From Rhynchosporium graminicola (lineage: Eukaryota > Ascomycota > Leotiomycetes > Helotiales > Ploettnerulaceae), in assembly GCA_900074885.1 (NCBI GenBank), contig FJUW01000045.1:62001-126000 (forward strand): 64,000 nt of DNA, given 5' to 3'. Of the stretch, positions 43,293-53,569 are shown piece by piece. Every line of letters begins with the position of its first letter. Position 1 is the first letter of the stretch. Made by a program: the position numbers and the translations under genes. The notes beneath the pieces were generated by a model. It was not told the DNA's origin and did no database searches. It saw nothing but the letters and a program-made list of their open reading frames with translations.

Positions 43293-44386
43293 ATGAATCC
43301 CTCACTCCTGGAACCAGGCATATTCCTAAATCCGCGCCCAAAGAAAAACCTCCTCTCTTCCCTACCAAGTAAGAGACGCAAGACCGAACATAAAATCGAA
43401 GAGATCAATTTTGATGATAATGCGCGAGCGGATTACTTGACGGGGTTTCATAAGAGGAAAGTGCAGCGCGCAAAGAGGGCACAGGAGGAGGCTATGAAAA
43501 AGGGGAGGGAAGAGAGGGTGGAGATGCGGAAACAGGTCTGTGATTCTTTTCCTACATTTTGGAATGATGATAGTTCGGGGAAAGGAAAAGAGTAAAAAGT
43601 TTGCGATTGAGATTGGCGCGGGGAGGGGGGGTCAGGAGATGGAAGATGAGAGGTTTGGCATGATTCTGTTTTGCAGAAATAGCCAGGAATTCGATTGTCT
43701 TAGAAAAAGAAGAGACGTCGTGGAGGGGTAACGATTTGCTCTCTCCGGGCAGATTGGATCCCTCAGCTCTTATCTATCTCACTACCCAGACCCAGCATCC
43801 CAGTTCTTTCCCTAATACTCCTGCGTCTACCTCCACAAATTCCAGCTAACATCTCCTATAGCTTCGCGAAGAGCGCAAAGTCGAGCTCACTGAACACGTC
43901 TCAGCGATAAACGCCGCATTGCGCGCAGTAGGTGACCCCGACGTCTTAGACTCGTCTTCCGATTCCGAAGCCTGGAGTGGAATCTCTGACGACGAATCCA
44001 AATCCACATCAAAATCCAAACAAAAGTCCAAATCTAGTTCTGGAGCCAAGTCCACGTTAGCAGGTGGTGGGAAACTCATCGACCACGAAGAGATGTACGC
44101 GAGTGAGGACGAGGATAAATATACAACCGTAACAGTCGAAGCTGTTGATATTACGAAGGAGGGTTTGAGTCGTGTAGCTGATGATGGGGATGACGATGAA
44201 GAAGCGGAGGCGAAGAAGAAGAAGTGGGAAGAAAAGAAAGAAGAGGATGGAAAGAAAAAGGTGTGGCCTAAGAAACCGAGGAAGGAAAAGTTTAGGTATG
44301 AGAGTAAGCTTGAGAGGAAGGCGGGGAGGATGAAGCAGAAGAGTAAGAATAAGGCGAGTGCGGATGCTAGGAAGGGTGGTGGGTAG
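43293..44386 (+). CDS. Nucleolar protein of the Nol12/Rrp17 family, 255 aa
   Basis: Family members act in the nucleolus on 60S precursor rRNA (yeast Rrp17 is a 5'-3' exonuclease for 5.8S/25S ends). Exons 43293-43535 and 43862-44386 close in frame. The signature is TGFHKRKVQRAKRAQEEAMK followed, across the intron, by REERVEMRKQLREERKVEL: a long basic coiled coil. An acidic/Ser stretch (DSSSDSEAWSGISDDESK) and a very basic C-terminus (KKPRKEKFRYESKLERKAG) follow. The 326-nt intron is unusually long for this window and could hide a further element; its GTCTGT donor is weak but its position in the coiled coil is right. Confidence 0.85.
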
Positions 44387-45034
44387 ATTCTTCGGAACTT
44401 GGGGGTTGGGAGGGAAGAATATGATGTGGTGAATAGAATATCGGTAGAAAAGAAGCCATGGTAGCGTTGATGGAATTGTGAGTGAAATGGCTTGACATCT
44501 GGCTGGCCGAAAGATATACCTGAGAGGAATTTACCTGAAGAGGAATATATCTGAGAGGGAAGATACACAAAACTTGAAAATGTCTGTCTAATAAACGAAA
44601 ATGAAGAGTATAAAGTGATAGAAACCGAAGACACTTACAATTCATACATCTCAATACAATACGTGCGTGTGTTGATACATTTTTCCGAATAGGAGAAGGC
44701 TGAATACTCGGAAGAAATGTGGCACAAGGCGCAAGATCATAGACATTAAGCAATGCATTTCTGAGATCCCTTGATATCAACTACAAAGCAAAGTAAAGCC
44801 ACCGATCCTGTAGAAGCAAACCACACAAAGCGCATACGGGACCTAGCTGCAACCATAACTTCCACCTACGCTTGCTCTTCTCCAAGTCATAAGGATCCTC
44901 CATCTATCCTCCGCAATGCTGGACAGCAACCAACAAACGCTCATGTCATGTCCATAAAAAGAGCAAAGGATCGTGAGGTAGATGGCGTATCGAATCCATA
45001 CCACCAGGGAAGAAGCACATCCGGTTTTTCATAC
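44387..45034. other. Intergenic, about 650 bp
   Basis: Convergent spacer between the nucleolar protein gene and tropomyosin; likely both 3' UTRs. A 15-bp phrase recurs with change near 44520-44560 (cctgagaggaattta / tctgagagggaagat). Confidence 0.4.
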
Positions 45035-45811
45035 CTAGATGTTGGCAACTTCTAATTGGAAATCCTCAAGCTCCTTCGAAACGGCTGCGAATTTCTTGGA
45101 CATCTCCTCATACTTGGTCTCCCATGAATCGCGTTCTACCTCAAGGGCTTGGACTTTTCGTTCGAAGTGGCCGGCCTTGACATCAGTTTGGCGAAGCCTG
45201 CTTTCATCATTATTATAATCCCAAGCAGATGCTTCCAAAATACCAAGCTCTAATCGGGCATGACCGTTCTAGCATTTAGAAGGAGAGTACTTACTTATCA
45301 TTAGTCTCCCTCAAATTCTTATCCGCCTCCTCAGCCTCCTCCTCCAACAACTGCAATCTACGCTGTAGTGTCTCATTCTGTGTCAACGCGGCAGAACCCT
45401 CATCCTTCTCGCCCTTGTGTTCCTTAACGCTTGTCTCCAACTTCTCGACCTCGGCCTCTAATTGAGAGTTCTTGTGAGTGAGGGAAGTGATTTCATGGTC
45501 TTTGTTTAGATTCTCTTGCTCGAGTGATTTGATTTGCTTTTGCAGCTCCTCGACTTTGGCGGCGGATTCGTCGGCCTCGATGCGGAGGGAGTTCATTTTC
45601 TGACGTTTGTTAGGAGCGAATTTCTCTTCACTTTCATCCTTATATTCTGCATGTTGACGGATATTCTGTAGAATGAAACGAGATACAATAAGGCCACAAA
45701 CGAAAGAGGAGAAGAATTTTGGTGGATTGAAGGAGGGAACAGGGCGGGATGGCGGGGTTGTTGTCAGGCAGAATGGGATGGGATGGAACTTACCTCCTTG
45801 ATGCGATCCAT
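45035..45811 (-). CDS. Tropomyosin, 161 aa
   Basis: Binds along F-actin cables and rings and stabilises them, working with formins and myosins. Exons 45811-45794, 45599-45295 and 45197-45035 close in frame at 161 aa, the length of fission-yeast Cdc8. The whole protein is a heptad-repeat coiled coil starting MDRIKEKMNSLRIEADE, with the family stretch VEELQKQIKSLEQEN and LQLLEEEAEEADKNLRETND, ending in SKELEDFQLEVANI. The first exon has only six codons, as is common in fungal tropomyosins. It is head-to-head with the securin-like gene. Confidence 0.95.
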
Positions 45812-46217
45812 AATGGCGGCGGTGAAGAGTAGAGTGGATCTTGGTGTTGTAATGGAAAGGACTGAAGTACGAAGGTATTCAGAGATTGTGTTGTGGTTGG
45901 ATGTTGGAAGCAGAAGAGAGCAGTAAGAAGAGGTTGTTGCGTTGGCTGGATTTGAATCGCGAGGCACCAACACAGCAGAACAGTGCACATGAAGCTCAAC
46001 TCGATTAGGAAGGGGGGTCAGGGGTTGATAAATATGGGGCGGCCTAAACGTCGTCGTGGGGATGAATCAAAACAATCATTTTACCCGATTAAACTTCATC
46101 CATTTTGCAAGATCATCTAATCGTATCGGGCCAGCCATCGAATACCTAGCATCACGAAATACAAAACTTCGACACTGGAATCAGTAATATCACGATTGGC
46201 AATAAATATCCGTCAAG
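45812..46217. promoter_or_regulatory. Shared promoter of tropomyosin and the securin-like gene
   Basis: 406 bp between opposite start codons; no clear TATA box recognised. Confidence 0.4.
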
Positions 46218-47771
46218 ATGTTCGCGGCACGCGATCAGGAGAATCTGGTCCACGGCCATCATCAAGCAGCAGCGTCTAAACCACTCAACCAAACAGTCCG
46301 CGGTCTACAACCCAAAACACCAGGCGCCAAATACCCGAAGACACCATTGAAGATTCCTCTGAACGATGAAAATGCGCCAGCAGGGTTTGGTGGGAAGTCG
46401 GTTAAGGGGAAGGGATTGGAGGGACTGATGACTGGAAAGAAAGGCGCAACGTTTGATAAGAATGATTTCATCACGCCGATGGGTACGCGATCCTATAATT
46501 CCTCTGTATAGGAATATACGGTACATATGCTGATGATTCAAACAGGTCCTCGAACTAGAGCTCCCCTTGGTATGAAGACAACAAACGCCAAAGCTAAAGC
46601 ATTCCAGACCCCCTCAGGACCAGCAGTAGAGAAAGAACTGGAGAAAACCCAACCCAAACAACAGACCAGCACTCGGAAACCTAAAAGACTGATCCATGCC
46701 GACTCCGTCAAGCTCGAAGTTCACGGCGACGAAAGTCCATTAGCAGATCGAGACGTAGAATACTGTCCCCCAAAACCTAAAGATCTTCCTTACGAATCCA
46801 CCGACTTCCCTAACAACTGTCTCGATTACAGCTCTCTCAAACCCGGAAATCTGATGCGTGGTATCAACAAAGCGTATCGGCAACAGATTGATGGGAATGG
46901 CTTGTCGAGAGTGGAGAGGGAGGCTGAGGAGGCATATCAGAGATCTGCAAAGCAGACAGATGAACAGATCCTCAAAATGATGGATGAAGACTGGACAGTG
47001 GGCGATGTACCTGAAACTTTCCGCCATCTGCGTAATAAGAAGCCAGGGCTTTCCATTCTTCAAGACACCTCCGCCTCCAATAAACCGCTCAAATCCCAAG
47101 CCAACCGCATTGCTCTCTCCGATACCAAGAAAGCCCCTGTCCTGAGCAAAGGCCCAGGGACACTTACATCACGCAAAGCTGCATCCGCTCTCTCCACATC
47201 CTCCAAGCCCACAGTGGCTCCACTACAACCCAAGCCTGCAAAGCCCCAAACAGGATTATCTAAACCATCATTCCTCTCGCGCGCGAAACCTGTACAAAAT
47301 TCTGCGCCTTCTGTTCCGAGCAACGCATCAATCATGCGCGCTGCAGCCGCGAACGCAGCATCTCGCTCCACAATCGGCTACACCAAAGGCCGCTCCGCAT
47401 CCGGTCTTCTCAATCCCCAAACATTCACTGCTCCCCCTTCATCTACCTCAAACTCCACCACATCCACAACTTCAGTTAAGCCGTATAACGGACTCGAAGC
47501 TAAATCAGACCGTAAAGAGCGTAGTCTTCAACGCAGTACGAGTGGTATGTCAAGCAGCTCCGAAGTGACTATCACGCCCGCGAGATGGGCGAAGGAGAGT
47601 GAGAATGAGTGGAATAATCCAGCCTTCATGAAGGCTTTTGATGTTGAGAATCAAAGCCTTGATGAAGAGGATGATGGTTGTTTGTTTGGATCGAAGAACT
47701 TGCAGGAGTGTCTAAGGAGGGAGGAGGAGGAGGATGGGGAGTTTGTCATGACGCTCGGTGGAAATGCTTAG
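46218..47771 (+). CDS. Probable securin (Pds1/Cut2-type separase inhibitor), 496 aa
   Basis: Securin binds and inhibits separase until APC/C-driven destruction at anaphase. Exons 46218-46482 and 46546-47771 close in frame. Supporting motifs: a short N-terminus MFAARDQENLVHG, with an EN motif reminiscent of the KEN box; PRTRAPLGMKTTN (residues 90-102), like the 'RAPLGxxxxN' of Cut2; and RDVEYCPPKPKDLPY (157-171), matching the separase-binding 'DIExxPxxxxxLPY' segment of Pds1/Cut2. The rest is Ser/Pro/Lys-rich and disordered, as in securins, with an acidic C-terminus (EEEEDGEF). Securins diverge strongly and are often left hypothetical, so the call rests on motif order. Confidence 0.62.
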
Positions 47772-49939
47772 AAGGCCGATCGATTCCTGTTCGATGTTGG
47801 CCCTAATTGACGAAGGAGATGTTTCTTTTGTAACAATTTTTTCATCAACGGTTTTTGTTATTCCGACTTGTGGATTAACTGGTTAGACTTGGATGGCGTT
47901 TTTGGCACTTACATCCATCATTATTGTCGCACACAGGGCACTTTTGTGGATCCGGGAATATCCTTTTCCGTACTGTTGAGATATCACATTCTTTATTAGA
48001 CACCGAACAGTAGTGAAGCTCGAGAGGTCAATCATTCTTGTATATAAATTTAAAAGCACCAAAGTGGTGGAAAGGAAGAAGGCCGTGTCAGAATAGCATG
48101 AAATGGAGTTTGATGAGTGGAAACACTGATACAACCAACAGGTTGGGAAACAGTGCTATTGTTCTTACTATTTGCTGCGCTCTGAAGGTCTTGTGTGAGA
48201 TTGTCGACATTCAGAATCTGGCCCTTGAATCAGATCATCTACTTTCCTTCTCTTCTCTATCTTTCTTTCTTTCTCTATCGTATATTCTAGCCTTTGCTAC
48301 CTACCTTATGTACCTAGTTTTCTGTGCCGAGTCTTGACTCAGCCCATAGCAGAACGAAAAAGAAGTATTACACAGTATCATACGCAGATCCGCGATCTTT
48401 CGGTGAAACCTCGAAGATATCAACTCGCTCTCAGTAGCGTTGAATTGCTGTTTCTTTTGATGAGAGATCACTGGCATTGATCAGATGGGATTTTGAGATC
48501 GAAAGATGACTTGCGTCATAGGGCTATTGGAGGAGGAGGAAGCTGGATATATGATGGATGAGGGCCGCATGTATGTATCTCTGCTGGCAGACTTGACACC
48601 TATAGTGTGTTGGGATCATGTAAATAGAAACTCAACTCTGCGCACGGCGCTGAGAGACAAGCTAGGCCATTCCTGAGATTCATGGCTCATGTTCATCAGC
48701 CGAAAATGTGTTCTGGCCTGAATGATCTGTCCAAACCTTGACCAAACTTGAATTACTAGTGACATGGTTCCCAGCACACTGTAGAAGTGAGAGAAGGGTT
48801 TGAGCTACGGAACTAATCCCAGGAGCTGACTGCAGAAGGTCGGAAAGATGGGGAGGGACAGAAGGTTTCGCTTAGGAGAACGGAGGACTGTAAACAGTAG
48901 AAGTAAGCTTCGTCGTGAGACTTTGAGATAAAGCTGATATTGTGCCAAGACATCTCAAGGTTTGAAGAAAAGTAAAGAGCTGTATATTTGGTTGGTCTCG
49001 TGCGGGGGCTTACGATGCGGTGGACTTCCATCGCAATTTCCTGAATTTTGACCTGGAGAGAAGAGGGCCTATTGCCTTTTCATCGCGGGTGATGAAGACC
49101 CATTTATTGAGTCAGGCACAGAGATTCTCTGGTTTTCTGCGCAGTAAGAAAAAGAAGATTAAAACCCCGTCACGTTCAGCCTTGGGAAAATCGACATCGC
49201 GTTGTACTCGAGGAGTTCTTAGCTTGAGATCTGGTGAAGCAGGCATGCATTCGCACACGGAGAGAATGAACCGGAACGATCATTCGAGTATGCAGGTACA
49301 ACCTAAATGGTCTCGAGGCTGACTGCATTGTATTTCAATTACCCCAATTTATACCCCACACATTGGCTGCTGGAGATGCACAAGGAAGTCGCCGAAGATG
49401 GAAGGCTGAAGTAGCCGGGTTGTTGACCTCGGAGGTTTGCATGTGGCAGCCCCAGGGTCTTTGCTAATTGAACATATCACTAACAAGGTCTAGATCGGCT
49501 GTGGCAGCTCAAAGTGAGATTCAAAGAACGAAGCAGGACAACGCCTGCCGAGTTGAGTCTTCAGAGAGCATTTATAGCGGAAATTTGTTGGAGCGAGAAG
49601 TAAGTCAGAGCAGCAGAGAGATAGAGGCATTAAATTGCATCTTGTAATTCTCCTTTCCTATCTGACTGGGACCGTCTTCACAAGGTTCGATGTCTACCGT
49701 CTGTCTACTCAACAACAATGACTAGCATTCACCTTTTCTAGTTGAGTGTTGACTTATTGATAATCAGTCCCTGGTCTTTAATCCACTTGCCTGCCAATCT
49801 TTCTCCAAAGCCTCAACTTTCGAAAACCTTTATTAACTTGTGTTACGATCTTAAGTCGTGTAACCAATTATCGGCGAGTTTGCCTAAACCGTCAAGATTC
49901 AAGACGGAATAATTACAATTTCCAAGCTAGTGCCCCTCC

Positions 49940-49972
49940 NNNNNNNNNNNNNNNNNNNNNNNNNNNNNNNNN
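49940..49972. other. Assembly gap of 33 N
   Basis: Runs of C flank the N block on both sides (cccctcc and cccccc), suggesting that a hard-to-sequence C-rich tract broke the assembly. True gap size is unknown. Confidence 0.98.
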
Positions 49973-50527
49973 CCCCCCGACCGGCAATACCCTCGCATCT
50001 CACAAAGCGCCACGACAGACAGCCCTCCCTGTACAACGTGTCGACTATATCTTATCGATCGTCACATCCCGCTGACAAGAAAAAGAATACTTCGCCTTCC
50101 TAATGCAGGAACATCGCCGGGACGACCATGTCCATGCGGCATTACCCGTGCAAGTACCGAATCCATGATTGGCAAGATCAACAATTCGCCAATTGATGAG
50201 CTTCTATATTCGCTAGGTGATCTAGAATGGAAGAGGCAGTTGAGTATGCACGTTTAAATTCGCGCTGTGAGCATGCTATGCAGAATCATGGAATGTCATG
50301 ATGATTGGCCGACCGAGCCTCGGTGTACCATATTCCTTCATGTTGAGGCTGGCTAGCTCCAGAGCCGGTAAATAAAGCAGGCCAAGAAGCGAGTATTGAT
50401 GTGTTACCAAATAGAGAAGCTGTTGTCGGATTTGGAGACGGAAAGAGTTGATTTCGGAGGTATAGTCATTTTAAATCAAGCCTGAAAGTTTTACACCACA
50501 TGTGAAGTCAAATATGCCGAACTTGAA

Positions 50528-50540
50528 ATGATATAAAGTC
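50528..50540 (+). promoter_or_regulatory. TATA-like box of the cutinase gene
   Basis: The sequence gatataaag lies about 100 bp upstream of the cutinase ATG, a normal distance for a regulated fungal promoter. Confidence 0.4.
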
Positions 50541-50633
50541 CAAGGCAAAGAACAACATATGTTCTAGCTCGCCACCTCTCACTCACTACCTCTCTTCATC
50601 CATTCCAGACATCCACCCATCCCTCCATCCAAA

Positions 50634-51567
50634 ATGCTCACCTCAACTCTCCTCTCCCTTTCCCTCTTGGGTCTCGCATCCGCGAGCCCCCTCTCCGCCC
50701 GCGAAGATGCCTCTACCGAGGCTACCCCTACATTAAGCTCCACGATCTCCCTCGAGCAAGCCGCTGCCATGGGCCGAGTCGACACGATTCACAGTCTCGC
50801 AGCCCTCGATGCCCCCTCGGACCCTACGAACGAGAACGGGTTATCGGGAGCCTGTAAAGCTGTCACTGTGCTCTACGCGAAGGGAACTGGTGAGGTGGGA
50901 AACATGGGTGATGGATCTTCGCCCGGGCCTGCGTGGGCTGCTGCTATCAGAGCGAGTTTGGGAACGGCTGCTGTTACGGTACAAGGCATTGATTATGATG
51001 CCAGTGTTATTGGGTAAGTTTTCTCCCCATTTTTCTTCTACAGTGGTCTGCGTAAACTCGACATACTCCTGATGGATGTGAGTTACTGGCTGACCACCTG
51101 CTTAGATATCTCGTTGGAGGCTCAGCATCTGGCACTACTACTTATGTCAATACTATCAATCAAGCCAGCACTAAATGTCCAAACACCAAGATCGTCGTTG
51201 GTGGTTATTCTCAAGGTGGTCAGATCCTTCATAACGCAGCTGAGAAGCTGACCGCTGCCGTTACTGCCAGAATTTCTGCTGGTAAGTCACTCTTTTTCCT
51301 TTCCCTTCCCGGAACCTTCCAGAAGAAATAAGAGCACACAGGAGACTTTTTTGATAGTTTAGATGACTAACATATGTACCAGTCGTCGTCTTCGGTGGTC
51401 CTGATGTCAAGACTAAGCAAGCAGTCGGTAAGATCCCAGCCTCAAAAGTGTTGCAGATTTGCCACACTGGTGATATTATCTGCACTGGCTCAGGTGGTGC
51501 GGCTGCGCATCTCACTTATGCCAAGGATGCGGCGACTGCTGCTGCATTTGTTGTTGCTCGGGTCTAG
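50634..51567 (+). CDS. Secreted cutinase (carbohydrate esterase family 5), 246 aa
   Basis: Hydrolyses the ester bonds of cutin, the plant cuticle polymer; related family-5 esterases act on acetylxylan. Exons 50634-51013, 51106-51281 and 51383-51567 close in frame. A signal peptide (MLTSTLLSLSLLGLASASP) is followed by a short pro-region. The catalytic triad is visible: Ser162 in GGYSQGG, Asp216 in CHTGDIIC and His228 in AAAHLTY. Cysteines fit the family disulphides (ACKAVTVLYAKGT; STKCPNT; ICHTGDIIC). Length is normal. Secretion implies growth on or infection of plant material, though many saprotrophs also have cutinases. It stands alone in a gene-poor region. Confidence 0.93.
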
Positions 51568-53116
51568 TCTGGATGAGAATGCACAGTGAGGTGACGAGAT
51601 GGGGGGTCGCTTTGCTTACTGTGGTTGTTAAGCGAAAGTCTAAATAAGCTTCATTCAAGGTGGAAACATTGAGTCAAGAAATTGAATGAAGTCTCTACCC
51701 GTCGACCTGTGCATATCCCAGTGCTCCTTTCAACCGTGCCGAGATCTTCCGTTAACCTTAAACACTGAGTAAGCCCGTCGCCGCCCCATCACAAAATTGT
51801 GCGATTTCGAATTTGAAGGCTTATGAATATCACTGTATAATTACCGCGAGATTAAGCACCCTCACTACGAACCTGATCGTCTGCTGATTACCTTAAACTT
51901 GCAATAATTCTGATCAATAATCTAGCAAAGATGTCATATAAACAGAACCATTGAATGTCATTGTGCACATTTTCAACGACAACTTTTTAAAAGTCTAGAG
52001 GAGACGAAGGATCTTTCCAGATAGTCTTTTTCTGGCCAATTGGAAATGATCGCTCAGCCTTTTCAGCCCGTTTCTCGGAAGAGTTCGAGTTGCTGGAGAA
52101 TAAGACAGGCATACTGGAGAATTGGTCGCGTCGATAGTCACTTCAAAGATCTGGGCACAGTTTATATACAAACTTTTAAGCCATCATGAACAAAGTTCAT
52201 CAAACTCTCTCGACGATATTAGGTGGTGCTACAGACCCCAGCTACATGATAATCCGTCAAGTTTGGAAGTTTTGATCCCCTCGTACATAGTTCGAGTTAA
52301 CTTTCCTCTCTTTCCTGTTTTGTCCTTACAATCATACTGTATATCTACAAAAACCGTGCTATAACAGCGCTTCATTACTCTAGGCAGTCCATATCGTTTT
52401 CAAGTTTGCTTTTTTCATACATGAGTATTGCATCAAAATACTTCGAGCATTGCTGATGATTACGACTTAACCCGAGTCAGCTATTTTGAACACCTCGAAC
52501 TTGGAATGGGCTCAGTCGAGACCGAGTCAAATTAAGATCAAGTCTGGATATGGACCATCTAGACTCGGCGCATGATTAATACTGTTTTTAATTCACTAGC
52601 TGTAACCAATAACAGGCTTTCGGCCCAGACATGCTAACATGTTTTATAAGTGGACGATGGAGGAATTAGTCGTAGCCGAGGGAAGAGGGCGCTATTTACT
52701 GTCCTTTTATGTCGAGACGATTCAAAGTTGCAAGAATATTTTGCGAGTCTTCAAGTATCTGACTGAACATTGTCTGAACCGATGATCTTATGACATCTAA
52801 AAATTATGCAGAAGTCCTGCTTTACGGTTCAATGAGTAGTCGGGACGACTTTTACATGGGCACTAGAGAGCTATAGCTAAGGAGGACTAATACCATAGAC
52901 TTATCTTCACATGTCTTTCAAGATCAACTTATCATAAGATTTCTTTCAGCAGCGTTATCAACTCTTCTATGGAGAAATCATTCCGGGAAAACATCATAAG
53001 ACGATATATTGAGCTACTTTATAATTGTTTTCCTAGTGTTCTTACCATATGATGATAGTCTGCTCTATAAATCGATAGAGCTTCTGAGAGATCGACCATA
53101 GCTTTTTTACGTCGAA
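51568..53116. other. Intergenic, about 1.5 kb
   Basis: AT-rich with no gene, repeat or relic that I can name. Confidence 0.4.
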
Positions 53117-53569
53117 TTAATCATCAAATACCATCTCGTCTTGAGCTGATAATCTGGCTTTATCTACCAAGGTGTCTTTCAGCTGGACCTCGAGTGTGAT
53201 GTTGGCTTTCTTTTGAATCCGATCTAGGTGAATGAACTTGGCATTATTCTTCAGAGGTTCGAATACTGCGATCCATTGATGGAGAAACGTCAAGATGTGG
53301 TATGTCTTAGTGATGGTTGGCCAGATTATGTCGACCGAAACCCCCAGAATAGAGGCACCTGTAAGACCTCCGCCTTTTGCGATCCCAGCTAGGCCTTCGA
53401 AGACAAGTGTAGCTGCAGATCTTAAAATAAGACTGAAGGATATCCCAGCGTTGGCAAGTGTATTGGAGATCCACGGCAATCTCTGGAGACTTTCTGATAT
53501 CTTGATCTTGAGCAGTCGGGGAAGTACTGGGGCAGATGATAGTGCCGGCCGGTCTTTAACAGGAGGCAT
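53117..53569 (-). CDS. Hypothetical small protein, 150 aa
   Basis: A single ATG frame with protein-like composition: a Pro-rich start (MPPVKDRPALSSAPVLPRL), a hydrophobic middle (SFSLILRSAATLVFEGLAGI and GLTGASILGVSVDIIWPTI) that could be membrane-associated or packed helices, then a charged C-terminus (KANITLEVQLKDTLVDKARL). No family was recognised. It has no close neighbours, which fits a lineage-specific gene or a fragment. Confidence 0.5.
   Translation of the reverse strand: MPPVKDRPALSSAPVLPRLLKIKISESLQRLPWISNTLANAGISFSLILRSAATLVFEGLAGIAKGGGLTGASILGVSVDIIWPTITKTYHILTFLHQWIAVFEPLKNNAKFIHLDRIQKKANITLEVQLKDTLVDKARLSAQDEMVFDD

Larger units (their letters stand above)
47772..50633. other. 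Gene-poor region of about 2.9 kb containing an assembly gap
   Basis: No acceptable gene model. It includes a pyrimidine-rich stretch (about 48240-48290) and an N gap at 49940-49972. The last 120 bp are the presumed cutinase promoter. Several short frames (48813-49031, 49020-49322) look random. Confidence 0.45.

Noticed and set aside
43536..43861. An extra exon inside the long intron of the Nol12/Rrp17-family gene
   Set aside because: Frames inside it (for example 43540-43731) break the conserved coiled coil, whereas direct joining keeps it continuous.
45940..46015. tRNA-like T-arm (gattcaaatcc on the minus strand)
   Set aside because: The rest of a cloverleaf (acceptor stem, D-arm) cannot be paired around it.
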